A stretch of 64,000 nt of DNA from Methanobacterium sp. UBA375 (GTDB lineage: Archaea > Methanobacteriota > Methanobacteria > Methanobacteriales > Methanobacteriaceae). Numbering within the stretch: the first letter of the stretch is position 1; each line of letters starts with the position of its first letter. The stretch lies in the NCBI GenBank assembly GCA_002495625.1, contig DAGC01000004.1, positions 119,870 to 183,869 on the forward strand, read 5' to 3'. Under the pieces are notes generated by a model that ran no database searches, was not told the DNA's origin, and saw only the letters and a program-made list of their open reading frames with translations. Positions 1 through 8,400 of this stretch are shown one piece after another. The translations under genes and the position numbers were made by a program.

Positions 1-53
<53 letters not shown>

Positions 54-71
54 TCTTACCAGAATTGATTC

Positions 72-131
72 ATTTTAAAAAATATGAGACCTATATGTTG
101 ATTTTAAAAAATTGTGAGACCTATTATGTTG
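72..131 (+). repeat. Tandem duplication over the cysS start
   Basis: Two adjacent imperfect copies lie at 72-100 (29 nt) and 101-131 (31 nt). Each runs from an ATTTTAAAAAA tract through a GAGACCTAT block to ATGTTG. The second copy supplies the cysS ribosome site (GTGAG, 114-118) and ATG (126). The first carries a similar ATG at 95 that is out of frame with cysS and opens a 33-codon overlapping reading frame ending at 196. Confidence 0.85.
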
Positions 132-1505
132 AAAATCTACAGCACCATGAGCAGGAAAAAGGAAACATTCAAGCCCATGCAGGGAAACCGGGTTAAGTTA
201 TTCGTCTGCGGACCTACCGTCTATGATGATTCACACATAGGTCACGCCAGGACTTACATATCCTTCGATATAATTGCCCGTTATCTACAATATAGGGGAT
301 ACAGTGTATTTTATCTCCAGAATATCACCGACATCGATGATAAAATCATAAACCGAGCATCCGAGCTTGGCGTCGCACCCTTAGATCTGGCACGGAAGTT
401 TGAGAAGAGATACCTGGAAGATATGCGGGCTCTAGGTGTGGATCACGTGAATTTACATGCCCGGGCCACCGAACACATACCCGAGATCATAGCTCAAATT
501 GAAACCTTAATAGAAAAGGGTTTCGCCTATGAGACGGATACAGGTGTTTACTTCGATGAATCGAAGTTTCCAGATTTCGGGAAACTTTCCCGCCGCAACA
601 TCCAGGATTTAAACATCCACCGGGTGAACCCGGACAACACAAAAAGGAATCCTGGAGATTTCGCCCTGTGGAAAAAGAGGGATGAAGAACCATTTTGGGA
701 TTCTCCCTGGGGAAATGGTAGGCCAGGATGGCACATAGAGGACACCGCCATCACCGAGGAATATCTGGGACAGCAATACGATATCCACGGCGGAGGCTTA
801 GACCTGATTTTCCCCCACCACGAGGCGGAAATCGCCCAGATGGAATCAGTTTCCGGAAAAGCACCCATGGTCCGCTACTGGATGCACACCGGCTTTTTAA
901 ATGTCCAGGGAGAGAAGATGTCCAAATCACTGGGTAACTTCATCACCATCCAGGATATGCTCGAAAAACACGACCCGGAAACCTTCCGCTTCTTCGTACT
1001 ATCCACCCACTATCGCAGCCCCATCGACTTCAGTGAAACTGCACTGGAACAGTCTAAAAACAGCTTAGAAAGGATATATAAACTGATAGAAACCATCGAT
1101 GAGGCATTAGAATCCGATATACCTCAATCCAATGATAACGACGCTGATTTAAACGACAAACTAACTGAAATTAAAAAACAATTCATAGGGGCTATGGACA
1201 ACGATTTTAATACACCAAAAGCACTATCTGTTGTTTTCAATTACATAAGAGATGTAAACCGGGAATTAGATGAGGCTAACATATCTAAATCCATTTTAAT
1301 AGGAATTAAAAACTTTTTAATGGAATTTGGGGCTGTTATAGGTATTGATTTTAAGAGGAGGATCTGTGCTGATGATAAAACCAGAGACCTCCTGGAAGTT
1401 ATAGTGGAAGTCAGGGAAAAACTCAGGGAAAAGAAGGACTGGGAACTATCTGATCACATAAGGAGCAAATTAAAGGAATTAGATTTCATTCTAGAAGATA
1501 AATAA
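126..1505 (+). CDS. cysS: Cysteinyl-tRNA synthetase
   Basis: This class Ia aminoacyl-tRNA synthetase charges tRNA-Cys with cysteine in the cytoplasm. The product has 459 residues, normal for the family. It shows the N-terminal CGPTVYD zinc/active-site segment, the HIGH signature as HIGHART, and the KMSKS loop as KMSKSLGN, followed by a helical anticodon-binding C-terminus. I chose ATG 126 rather than GTG 114 because GTGAG at 114-118 makes a good ribosome site and the N-terminus then begins MLKIYSTMSRKK like its relatives. Some Methanobacteriales lack this enzyme and make Cys-tRNA through SepRS/SepCysS; together with cysK and cysE here, it indicates a free-cysteine route. Confidence 0.95.
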   Translation: MLKIYSTMSRKKETFKPMQGNRVKLFVCGPTVYDDSHIGHARTYISFDIIARYLQYRGYSVFYLQNITDIDDKIINRASELGVAPLDLARKFEKRYLEDMRALGVDHVNLHARATEHIPEIIAQIETLIEKGFAYETDTGVYFDESKFPDFGKLSRRNIQDLNIHRVNPDNTKRNPGDFALWKKRDEEPFWDSPWGNGRPGWHIEDTAITEEYLGQQYDIHGGGLDLIFPHHEAEIAQMESVSGKAPMVRYWMHTGFLNVQGEKMSKSLGNFITIQDMLEKHDPETFRFFVLSTHYRSPIDFSETALEQSKNSLERIYKLIETIDEALESDIPQSNDNDADLNDKLTEIKKQFIGAMDNDFNTPKALSVVFNYIRDVNRELDEANISKSILIGIKNFLMEFGAVIGIDFKRRICADDKTRDLLEVIVEVREKLREKKDWELSDHIRSKLKELDFILEDK

Positions 1506-1682
1506 CTCTCATAACCTAAAATCACTCCAATTTAATTTTATTAACCATAGGTTACTTTATTAATCAGGAGTGACAAAAATATATAAACAACCAAAACCAT
1601 TGTAATAAAATATCAAAACAATTGCAAACCATAGATTGTAAAACCAAGATAAAAAAGAACCACAGTTTTTAAGTGAAAATCC

Positions 1683-3032
1683 ATGATTTACGACGTAATA
1701 GTTATTGGTACCGGTGCTGGAGGTTCCACAGCCGCACGTGAACTTTCAAAGGAAGGATTGAATGTCCTGATACTGGAGAAGGGACGATCATATAAAGCAG
1801 GAACAGCAACCAAACACATAACCACAACCAACATCGATTTAAAACCAGATGAACTGGATATTAACAAGGTATCAAGGAATAAGAAGATAAAAATCAATCC
1901 AGATTACGATTTCTTTAATTATCCTTCTGAATTACTGCACGTTGAAGGTTTAGGTGGCACCACAACCGTATCCCTGGCCAACGCCTGCTATTCCTGCAGT
2001 GCCTGCTACCATAACTCCGCCATCTCCCAATTAAAATCTCATGATCTCAATTTATTTGAAGAACTAATAGAAGCCAGTGGAGATCTGAAGGTAAGCCCTC
2101 TTCCCAAGGAATTCATGGGACCAGCCACCATAAAAATAGCCAAAGCCGCTGAAAAACTGGGATACATCGTGGAACCCATGCCCAAATTCATAGACTTCGA
2201 TAAATGCAACAACTGCGGGCTGTGCATAGATGGCTGCCCACTAGGTGCTAAATGGGATGCTAAACACTTTGTAGAACAGGCTACAGAGAGCGGAGCTACA
2301 TTGATAGAAGATTTCGAAGTTATCCGTGTACTTCACCACCAGGGAAAGGTGACTGGTGTGGAAGGCAGATCGAGTGATGGCCAGATAAGGCAACTCAAGG
2401 CCAAAAAAGTTGTATTATCTGCGGGCTCCCTTAACACACCCCACATACTCCGTAATTCAGGAATAACCCAGGGAGTGGGTGAAGGACTCTTCGTGGATCT
2501 ATTCATAACAGTAGGCGGATACTCAAAGGACGCCGGCTTAAACAAGGAGATACCCATGGGAATCAAATCAGAATTCGGTCCTTATTTCCTGTCACCCCAT
2601 TACTCCAATCAACTGGTGACACTTTTAAAGGAGAAGGGATTCCCGGCCCGTGGCCAGGATGTTCTGGGGATCATGACCAAGATAGCCGATGATGCCAATG
2701 GAAGACTCCTGGAGGGTGGAACCATAGAGAAACAGTTGACCAGTAACGATGTGGAGCTGTTGAAGGAAGGGTACCTTAAATCAGCCCAGATACTGGTAGA
2801 GGCAGGAGTTGATGAGGAGAGCATAGTTTCCACACCCATAAGAGGAGCACATCCTGGTGGAACTGCAGCCATAGGACGGGTGGTAAATAGATCACTGGAA
2901 ACCCAGATAGAAGGTTTGTTTGTAGCCGATGCCAGTGTTATTGAACGGGCGCCAGGCAGACCACCAATACTGACCATAACCGCCATAGCCAAAAACGTGG
3001 CCAAAACTATAATCCGGCAGATGAAAAATTAG
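1683..3032 (+). CDS. GMC-type FAD oxidoreductase with ferredoxin-like insert
   Basis: The 449-residue protein starts with a Rossmann FAD-binding motif (GTGAGGSTAARE) and ends with the GMC C-terminal signature region (PRPP-like 'GRPPILTITAIAKNVA'), so it should oxidise an alcohol or a related substrate using FAD. Unlike classic GMC enzymes it carries a cysteine cluster in the middle (CNNCGLCIDGCP, residues about 179-190) typical of a [4Fe-4S] ferredoxin loop, and a second Cys-rich stretch (CYSCSAC) near residue 102. Electrons may therefore leave through an iron-sulfur centre rather than to oxygen. No signal peptide is visible. Substrate unknown. It stands alone ahead of the E1/hdr genes, separated by 217 bp. 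Confidence 0.8.
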   Translation: MIYDVIVIGTGAGGSTAARELSKEGLNVLILEKGRSYKAGTATKHITTTNIDLKPDELDINKVSRNKKIKINPDYDFFNYPSELLHVEGLGGTTTVSLANACYSCSACYHNSAISQLKSHDLNLFEELIEASGDLKVSPLPKEFMGPATIKIAKAAEKLGYIVEPMPKFIDFDKCNNCGLCIDGCPLGAKWDAKHFVEQATESGATLIEDFEVIRVLHHQGKVTGVEGRSSDGQIRQLKAKKVVLSAGSLNTPHILRNSGITQGVGEGLFVDLFITVGGYSKDAGLNKEIPMGIKSEFGPYFLSPHYSNQLVTLLKEKGFPARGQDVLGIMTKIADDANGRLLEGGTIEKQLTSNDVELLKEGYLKSAQILVEAGVDEESIVSTPIRGAHPGGTAAIGRVVNRSLETQIEGLFVADASVIERAPGRPPILTITAIAKNVAKTIIRQMKN

Positions 3033-3249
3033 AGTTTTTTTACAATCAATCCAGGGTTTACCATTATTAATCATGATACATTAACCATTTAAGATACTTC
3101 GAAGTTCATTGAAATATTGATTTATTATTGGAATTCATGGTCTAAAATTAAATACATTATGATATATTCATGACCTATCAATCATTTATGATATATCAAC
3201 CATATATTAACTATCAAAGATGGAAAACGAACATTAAAGGAGAATATAA

Positions 3250-4260
3250 GTGTATAATCGGTATTCCAGACAGACCATCCTGCAGAACATTGGAGAAGAA
3301 GGGCAGGAGAAACTAGCCCAAAGCAGCATTGCTGTGGTGGGATGCGGAGCACTGGGAACGGCAGCATCTAACAACCTGGCCCGGGCAGGAGTGGGCAGAA
3401 TAATAATCATAGACCGCGACTTCGTGGAGTTGAGCAACCTGCAGAGGCAGATGCTCTACGATGAAAACGATGTGGATGAACCTAAAGCCATCGCCGCTGC
3501 CAGGAAATTAGAGAACATAAACTCTGATATAGAGATAGAACCCGTAGTCAAGGATATAAACCACACCAACGTGGAAGACATTCTCAGTAAAGCAGATCTG
3601 GTCTTAGACGGAACCGACAACATACTCACCCGTATGCTGGTAAACGATGTCTGTGTTAAACAGGAAAAACCCTGGATTTACACCGGGGCCATCGGAACCT
3701 CGGGCATGACCATGAACATCTTACCCGGCAAGGCCTGTTTAAGGTGTCTCTATCCCACCATCCCCAAGATAGGATCCCTCCCCACCTGTGACACCATGGG
3801 AGTTTTAAATACCATAACGGTAATCATGGGTTCCATGGAAACCACAGAAGCCCTGAAAATACTCTTAGGTCATATCCCCGTGGGTACAGATAGCAAACTA
3901 AGGGTATACGACGCCTGGAATAACTCATTGGATGAAGTGCTGGTTCGGAAGAACCCGGATTGCCCCTGCTGTGCGGAGAAAAACTATGAATACATGGATA
4001 CAGAAGACAGGGAAGTGATCACCTCTCTCTGCGGAAGAAACGCCATCCAGATAACCCCAGCAGATCCTAAAGAACTATCATTGGATGAAATGGCAGAGAA
4101 ACTGGAGCCATTGGGAGAAGTGAAGAACACACCATTCATACTAATATTTAAAACAGAAAAAGAGGAAATATCCCTCTTTAAAGATGGAAGGGCCATCATC
4201 AAAGGAACCCACGATGAAAAGGTGGCCAGATCATTATACGCCCGGTATATTGGGACATGA
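3250..4260 (+). CDS. ThiF/MoeB/HesA-family E1-like adenylyltransferase
   Basis: E1-like enzymes adenylate the C-terminal glycine of ubiquitin-fold sulfur carriers (MoaD, ThiS, SAMPs). The 336-residue product has the Rossmann nucleotide site (VVGCGALGTAASNNLARAG), the IDRDFVELSNLQRQ segment, and zinc-binding pairs CLRC and CPCC. The E1 fold covers about residues 1-245. A C-terminal extension of about 80 residues begins SLCGRNAIQI and ends with a small alpha/beta domain, as in other archaeal MoeB/ThiF proteins. The GTG start is set by AAAGGAGA just upstream. A plausible partner is the MoaD/ThiS-like protein encoded at 10278-10550. hdrC begins 108 bp downstream, so co-transcription is possible. 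Confidence 0.88.
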   Translation: MYNRYSRQTILQNIGEEGQEKLAQSSIAVVGCGALGTAASNNLARAGVGRIIIIDRDFVELSNLQRQMLYDENDVDEPKAIAAARKLENINSDIEIEPVVKDINHTNVEDILSKADLVLDGTDNILTRMLVNDVCVKQEKPWIYTGAIGTSGMTMNILPGKACLRCLYPTIPKIGSLPTCDTMGVLNTITVIMGSMETTEALKILLGHIPVGTDSKLRVYDAWNNSLDEVLVRKNPDCPCCAEKNYEYMDTEDREVITSLCGRNAIQITPADPKELSLDEMAEKLEPLGEVKNTPFILIFKTEKEEISLFKDGRAIIKGTHDEKVARSLYARYIGT

Positions 4261-4273
4261 ATCCATATATTTT

Positions 4274-4367
4274 GTGTCCATAAACTTTGGAATTTAAGAT
4301 AATTGTGTCCAAAAACCTTAGAATTATTTAAGTTAATCGTGTCCATAAACTTTGGAATTTAAGATAA
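4274..4367 (+). repeat. Three tandem 29-31 bp repeats in the hdrC leader
   Basis: Copies lie at 4274-4302, 4305-4335 and 4339-4367. The first and third are identical over 29 nt; the middle one is diverged. Each begins GTGTCC. Copies 1 and 3 contain GGAATTTAAGATAA and the middle copy a diverged counterpart. The last copy ends one base before the hdrC ATG, so it provides the whole initiation context. Confidence 0.9.
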
Positions 4368-4368
4368 C

Positions 4369-4989
4369 ATGGAGATTAAAACCCTTAAAATCGGAAAAAA
4401 GAACAACAAACTCACCGAGAGCATAATCCATGATCTGAGAGCATCTGAGGATATAGGTGTAAATAAATGCATACAATGTGGGATGTGCACATCGGTCTGT
4501 CCCGCATCAAGACATTCAGATTATGATTCCAGGGAAATAGCTAAAAGAGTGCTTGAAGAAGACGAAAGTGTAATTTGTGATGATATCATCTGGAACTGTT
4601 TCTCCTGTTACAGCTGTCATAGCATATGTCCGGTGGGTAACAGTGTAGCTGAAATAGTTCAGATATTAAGACAGAAGGCAATTGCCCAGGGGAAATTGGA
4701 ACAGGTAGTTACTTTCCTGGCTTTCGGTGAAAGTTTAATGGAATTAGGGATAGGATCCATACCTCTGGAATATTTCAACATATTGATTGAAATCATCGGA
4801 GATGAATATTTGGATATAAAGATCAATCTGGATGATATAAGGGAAGAATTGGGACTGGGAAAATTAACCCTACCTGATGATGATACGAGAGACATAAAAA
4901 TTATTTTAGAGAAAACAGGCTTCACAAATAGATTAGAAAAACTGAGGGCCTACAAAGAATCAAATAAAAATTCAAAACATAAGGGATAA
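4369..4989 (+). CDS. hdrC: Heterodisulfide reductase subunit C-like iron-sulfur protein
   Basis: HdrC passes electrons between HdrA and HdrB in the cytoplasmic heterodisulfide reductase that regenerates CoM-SH and CoB-SH in methanogens. The 206-residue product has two [4Fe-4S] motifs, CIQCGMCTSVCP (about residues 37-48) and CFSCYSCHSICP (about 81-92), in a mainly helical protein, the normal arrangement. The ATG follows the repeat array directly and has only a weak GGAAT ribosome site. hdrB starts 3 nt after the stop, so the genes are translationally linked. Because its partners are divergent, this may be a paralogous complex rather than the main methanogenesis enzyme. Confidence 0.88.
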   Translation: MEIKTLKIGKKNNKLTESIIHDLRASEDIGVNKCIQCGMCTSVCPASRHSDYDSREIAKRVLEEDESVICDDIIWNCFSCYSCHSICPVGNSVAEIVQILRQKAIAQGKLEQVVTFLAFGESLMELGIGSIPLEYFNILIEIIGDEYLDIKINLDDIREELGLGKLTLPDDDTRDIKIILEKTGFTNRLEKLRAYKESNKNSKHKG

Positions 4990-4992
4990 TCA

Positions 4993-5946
4993 ATGAAAAA
5001 AATACCAGATAAAGATATCCTAATCTTTAAAAGCTGCCTGGTAAGTGGTGAATACCCCGGAGTGGAGTCATCCACCAAGTACCTATTTGATAAACTGGGT
5101 GTTGAGTATGTTCTGGATGAAAGACAATCATGCTGCACAGGGTTAGGATACTACTTTGATCTATTTGACCAATTCTCCACCACCGCCCTGGCTGCTCGAA
5201 ATTTCGCCATAGCCCGGGAGATTGAACATAAAAATATAGCGACACTATGTGCAACATGCTACGCCATACTTAAAAAGGCCTGTAACATCCTAAATGAAAA
5301 TGACACGGTAAGAAATAGGATAAACCAGATATTTAAAGATTCTAAAATGGATCATATGGAATATTCTCCAGGTGACTTCGATTCACACAGTAACATATTC
5401 CACGCTGCAGAGATACTATGGAATAAAACTGCAGAAATTAAAGAAATCCCCAAAATAGATTTATCTAACTTTAAAATAGCCTCCCACCACGCCTGCCACT
5501 ACTGCAAGGTCCATTACAAAGAGGAAACCATAGGTAATATGAGAAATCCCATGATCATAGAGGAACTGGCCAAGACCTGTGGAGTGGAAACCGTAGACTG
5601 GTACGACCATAAAAGAACGACCTGTGGCGCGGGCTTCAGGCAGCGTTTTGCCAATTTAGACCTTTCCCTTTCAGTAACTGCAGATAAACTTCTGAGCTTG
5701 CAGGAAAACGATGTGGATATCCTGTTACATATGTGTCCCAACTGCCAGATGCAGTTCGACCGGTACCAGCCAGTAATAGAGAAGAAGTTAAACACCAAAT
5801 TCGACCTGGTCCATCTTAACATAGCCCAGTTTTTAGCACTGGCCATGGGTGCCGATCCTTATAAGGTGGTGGGAGTTCAAACCCACACCGTTCCCCTGGA
5901 TAATATTTTAGAAAGGATAAACCAGGCTTCTCCAGTTGTTATATAA
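4993..5946 (+). CDS. hdrB: Heterodisulfide reductase subunit B-like CCG-domain protein
   Basis: HdrB holds two non-cubane [4Fe-4S] clusters that split the CoM-S-S-CoB disulfide. The first CCG domain is complete here: Cys15, Cys47-Cys48 and CATC (86-89). The second has Cys171 (in CHYC) and CPNC (248-251), but the paired cysteines are TC (Thr210-Cys211 in TTCGAG) where the canonical protein has CC. The length, 317 residues, is slightly above the usual 290-300. The gene lies 3 nt after hdrC and 35 nt before hdrA. The lost ligand suggests an altered second cluster, so substrate and activity may differ from the classical enzyme. Confidence 0.85.
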   Translation: MKKIPDKDILIFKSCLVSGEYPGVESSTKYLFDKLGVEYVLDERQSCCTGLGYYFDLFDQFSTTALAARNFAIAREIEHKNIATLCATCYAILKKACNILNENDTVRNRINQIFKDSKMDHMEYSPGDFDSHSNIFHAAEILWNKTAEIKEIPKIDLSNFKIASHHACHYCKVHYKEETIGNMRNPMIIEELAKTCGVETVDWYDHKRTTCGAGFRQRFANLDLSLSVTADKLLSLQENDVDILLHMCPNCQMQFDRYQPVIEKKLNTKFDLVHLNIAQFLALAMGADPYKVVGVQTHTVPLDNILERINQASPVVI

Positions 5947-5981
5947 TATACAAGATAGATATTAACAAGAGGTAATTTAAA

Positions 5982-8360
5982 GTGAAAAGTTCCCCGTTCT
6001 CCAGATACGCCCCCAAAAGCAGCATCGATATAGGTGTCTTTCTATGTCGGTGCGGAGGGAACATATCTGACACAGTGGATATTGAAAAACTCAAATCCAG
6101 CATAGAAGGTGCTAAGGTAGTTAAGGAATTTGAGAATCTGTGTTCTGTAAAATGTCAGAAAAATATCCGGGACATAATATTGGAAGAAAACCTGGACCGG
6201 GTGGTGATAGCAGCTTGTTCACCAATCACCCATAAGAAAACCTTCCAGAACCATGTAGCGCCCTTAAATCCCTACCTATTAGAGATGGCCAATTTAAGGG
6301 AACAGTGTTCCTGGGTGCACACCGATGGTGAGAAGGCCACAGATAAAGCCATAACACTCACCAACGCCGCTGTAGAAAGGGTTAAATATGCCCAGCCCCT
6401 GGATACCGTGGTTAGAAAGATCAAAGACAGCGCAGCCGTGATAGGCGGGGGTATCTCCGGGATAACCGCCGCGCTTTCCCTGGCAAAACAGGGCGTTAAA
6501 GTCCATATAATCGAAGAAAAACCCACCGTAGGCGGGAACATGATAAAGATCGGTAAAGTTTTCTCCCCGGAAAAGATGGTGGAGGAATGTGCCCTATGTC
6601 TCTTCAACCCCCTGATAAATGAAGCTTTAGAGCATAGAAATATCGATATCATCACCTCCGCGGAGCTTATCTCATCTGAGAGGAAGGCGGGTAACTTCGA
6701 CCTCCTGGTAGAGAAGAAACCACGCTACGTGAAGGAGGATAAATGTACAGCATGTGGTAACTGTGCCGAAGTTTGCCCGGTAGCTGTCCCTGACCAGTGG
6801 AATGAGAATCTAATGTACCGGAAAGCTATCTACAAACCATTCCCCCAGTCCGTCCCTGACGTTTACACCATAGATGAGGAGAACTGTATAAAATGTGGTA
6901 AGTGTGAAGAGGTCTGTAAGATGGATGCCATCGACCTCAAGATGAAAAAGGAGTTCATCCCCCTCACCGTCGGTTCCATAGTAATAGCCACCGGACATAA
7001 GGGTTTTGACCTTAAAAACAGGCCAGAATATGGCCATGAGAGATACGATGATGTCATCACCCAGATGGAACTGGCGCGGATAATGGGAGTAAACGGACCC
7101 ACCAAGGGTAAACTACTCACCCCCTCCACTGGAAAAATCCCAAAAAGAGTGGTTATGGTCCAGTGTGCCGGTTCCAGGGATGAAAAACCAGAAGGCAAAA
7201 GGTACTGTTCTAAAGTCTGCTGTATGGTGGCTATGAAGCATGCCAATTTCATAAAACGCTACTATCCAGATACGGAGGTAATAATCTGCTACACCGATAT
7301 GAGAACCCCGGGAATGTATGAAAACTACTTCAGATACGGACAGTCAAAGGGAATAAAACTCATAAGAGGACGGCCCGGAGAAGTGGTGAGAAAAGACGGG
7401 AAAATGGTGGTCAGAGTAGAGGACACCCTCCGTGGTGAGCAATTAGAAATAGAAACGGACATGGTTGTCCTGTCTGAAGCAATGGAACCCTCAGAAGGTA
7501 CGTTGAAGGTTGCAGACATATTGAATGTGGGCCTTACTGAGGATATGTTCGTCAAGGAGAAACATCCCAAGATCAAACCGGTTAACACCGACGTGGAGGG
7601 TATCTATGTCTGTGGAACTGCGCAGGGACCTAAAGATATCACGGACAGTGTTTCCCAGGCAAACGCAGCAGCTTCAAAGGTTTCAGAGATGATGAACGGT
7701 GGACTGGAAATAGAGCCCATAATAGCTGAAATTGACCAGTCCAAGTGTACCATGTGCGGAAAATGTATAGATGACTGTAAATACAAGGCCATATACATGT
7801 ACGATGAACGTGTATCTGTTGACCCAATCGCCTGTACTGGATGTGGAATGTGCGTCTCCAGCTGCGAGGATGGTGCCATTGAAATCATGGGCCAGACCGA
7901 CAGCCAGATCTTCGCCATGATCTCCGGTATGCTGAAGGATAAAAAGGACGGCGAGAAGATAATACTAGCCTTCCTGGACTACATAGGCTATGTTGCCGCG
8001 GATAACATTGGAATCAACAGAATATCCTATCCAGAATCCATCCGAATCATCAGGGTCACATCTATCAACCGTTTGATGATTAAACATATCCTCTATGCCT
8101 TTGAAAATGGTGCTGACGGAATATTTTTAGGAGAATATCCGGACGACCTGGTCTATCCAGATATCCAAGAGAAAGTGCACGAGTTTAAAGCCGAACTGAT
8201 TAAAAACGGTATAGATCCCGATAGACTGATGTATTACAAGGTTTACGCACCTTTCTACCGGGGACTGGCAGCCAAGTTTGAAGAATTCAACAGACAGGTG
8301 AATAAATCCCTGGATAAATACGAGGCCATCCTGTCTAAGGCTTCTTCTAAGGATCTTTAA
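5982..8360 (+). CDS. hdrA: HdrA-like flavoprotein with fused, cysteine-free MvhD-like domain
   Basis: HdrA is the FAD-bearing, electron-bifurcating core of heterodisulfide reductase. In order, the 792-residue product has an N-terminal HdrA cluster domain (CRCGGNI near residue 22, NLCSVKCQ near 50), a thioredoxin-reductase-like FAD domain (GGGISG near 154), two ferredoxin motifs (CTACGNCAEVCP near 255, CIKCGKCEEVCK near 303), and two more after the flavin domain (CTMCGKCIDDCK near 588, CTGCGMCVSSCE near 617). A C-terminal region (about 659-740) aligns by eye with MvhD. GTG 5982 follows GAGGT at 5969-5973. The MvhD part lacks every cysteine that binds its [2Fe-2S] cluster. HdrA-MvhD fusions of about this size are known as HdrA2 in Methanosarcina; a similar role is inference. 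Confidence 0.88.
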   Translation: MKSSPFSRYAPKSSIDIGVFLCRCGGNISDTVDIEKLKSSIEGAKVVKEFENLCSVKCQKNIRDIILEENLDRVVIAACSPITHKKTFQNHVAPLNPYLLEMANLREQCSWVHTDGEKATDKAITLTNAAVERVKYAQPLDTVVRKIKDSAAVIGGGISGITAALSLAKQGVKVHIIEEKPTVGGNMIKIGKVFSPEKMVEECALCLFNPLINEALEHRNIDIITSAELISSERKAGNFDLLVEKKPRYVKEDKCTACGNCAEVCPVAVPDQWNENLMYRKAIYKPFPQSVPDVYTIDEENCIKCGKCEEVCKMDAIDLKMKKEFIPLTVGSIVIATGHKGFDLKNRPEYGHERYDDVITQMELARIMGVNGPTKGKLLTPSTGKIPKRVVMVQCAGSRDEKPEGKRYCSKVCCMVAMKHANFIKRYYPDTEVIICYTDMRTPGMYENYFRYGQSKGIKLIRGRPGEVVRKDGKMVVRVEDTLRGEQLEIETDMVVLSEAMEPSEGTLKVADILNVGLTEDMFVKEKHPKIKPVNTDVEGIYVCGTAQGPKDITDSVSQANAAASKVSEMMNGGLEIEPIIAEIDQSKCTMCGKCIDDCKYKAIYMYDERVSVDPIACTGCGMCVSSCEDGAIEIMGQTDSQIFAMISGMLKDKKDGEKIILAFLDYIGYVAADNIGINRISYPESIRIIRVTSINRLMIKHILYAFENGADGIFLGEYPDDLVYPDIQEKVHEFKAELIKNGIDPDRLMYYKVYAPFYRGLAAKFEEFNRQVNKSLDKYEAILSKASSKDL

Positions 8361-8400
8361 TATCTAATTTATTGGACTTTAAGGATATCCAATTACTTTT

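Noticed and set aside
1621..1682. CAAAACAATTGCAAACC near 1620 as another operator copy
   Set aside because: Only one half matches the palindrome (AACAATTG); the GTTATA arm is absent.
2609..3004. Long minus-strand open frame inside the GMC oxidoreductase gene
   Set aside because: It is antisense to a gene with clear motifs, Ser/Pro-rich, and has no homology signal: a shadow of the real frame.
4274..4367. Repeat array considered as a CRISPR
   Set aside because: Units are adjacent with only 2-3 nt between them, no spacers of regular length, and no cas genes in the window.
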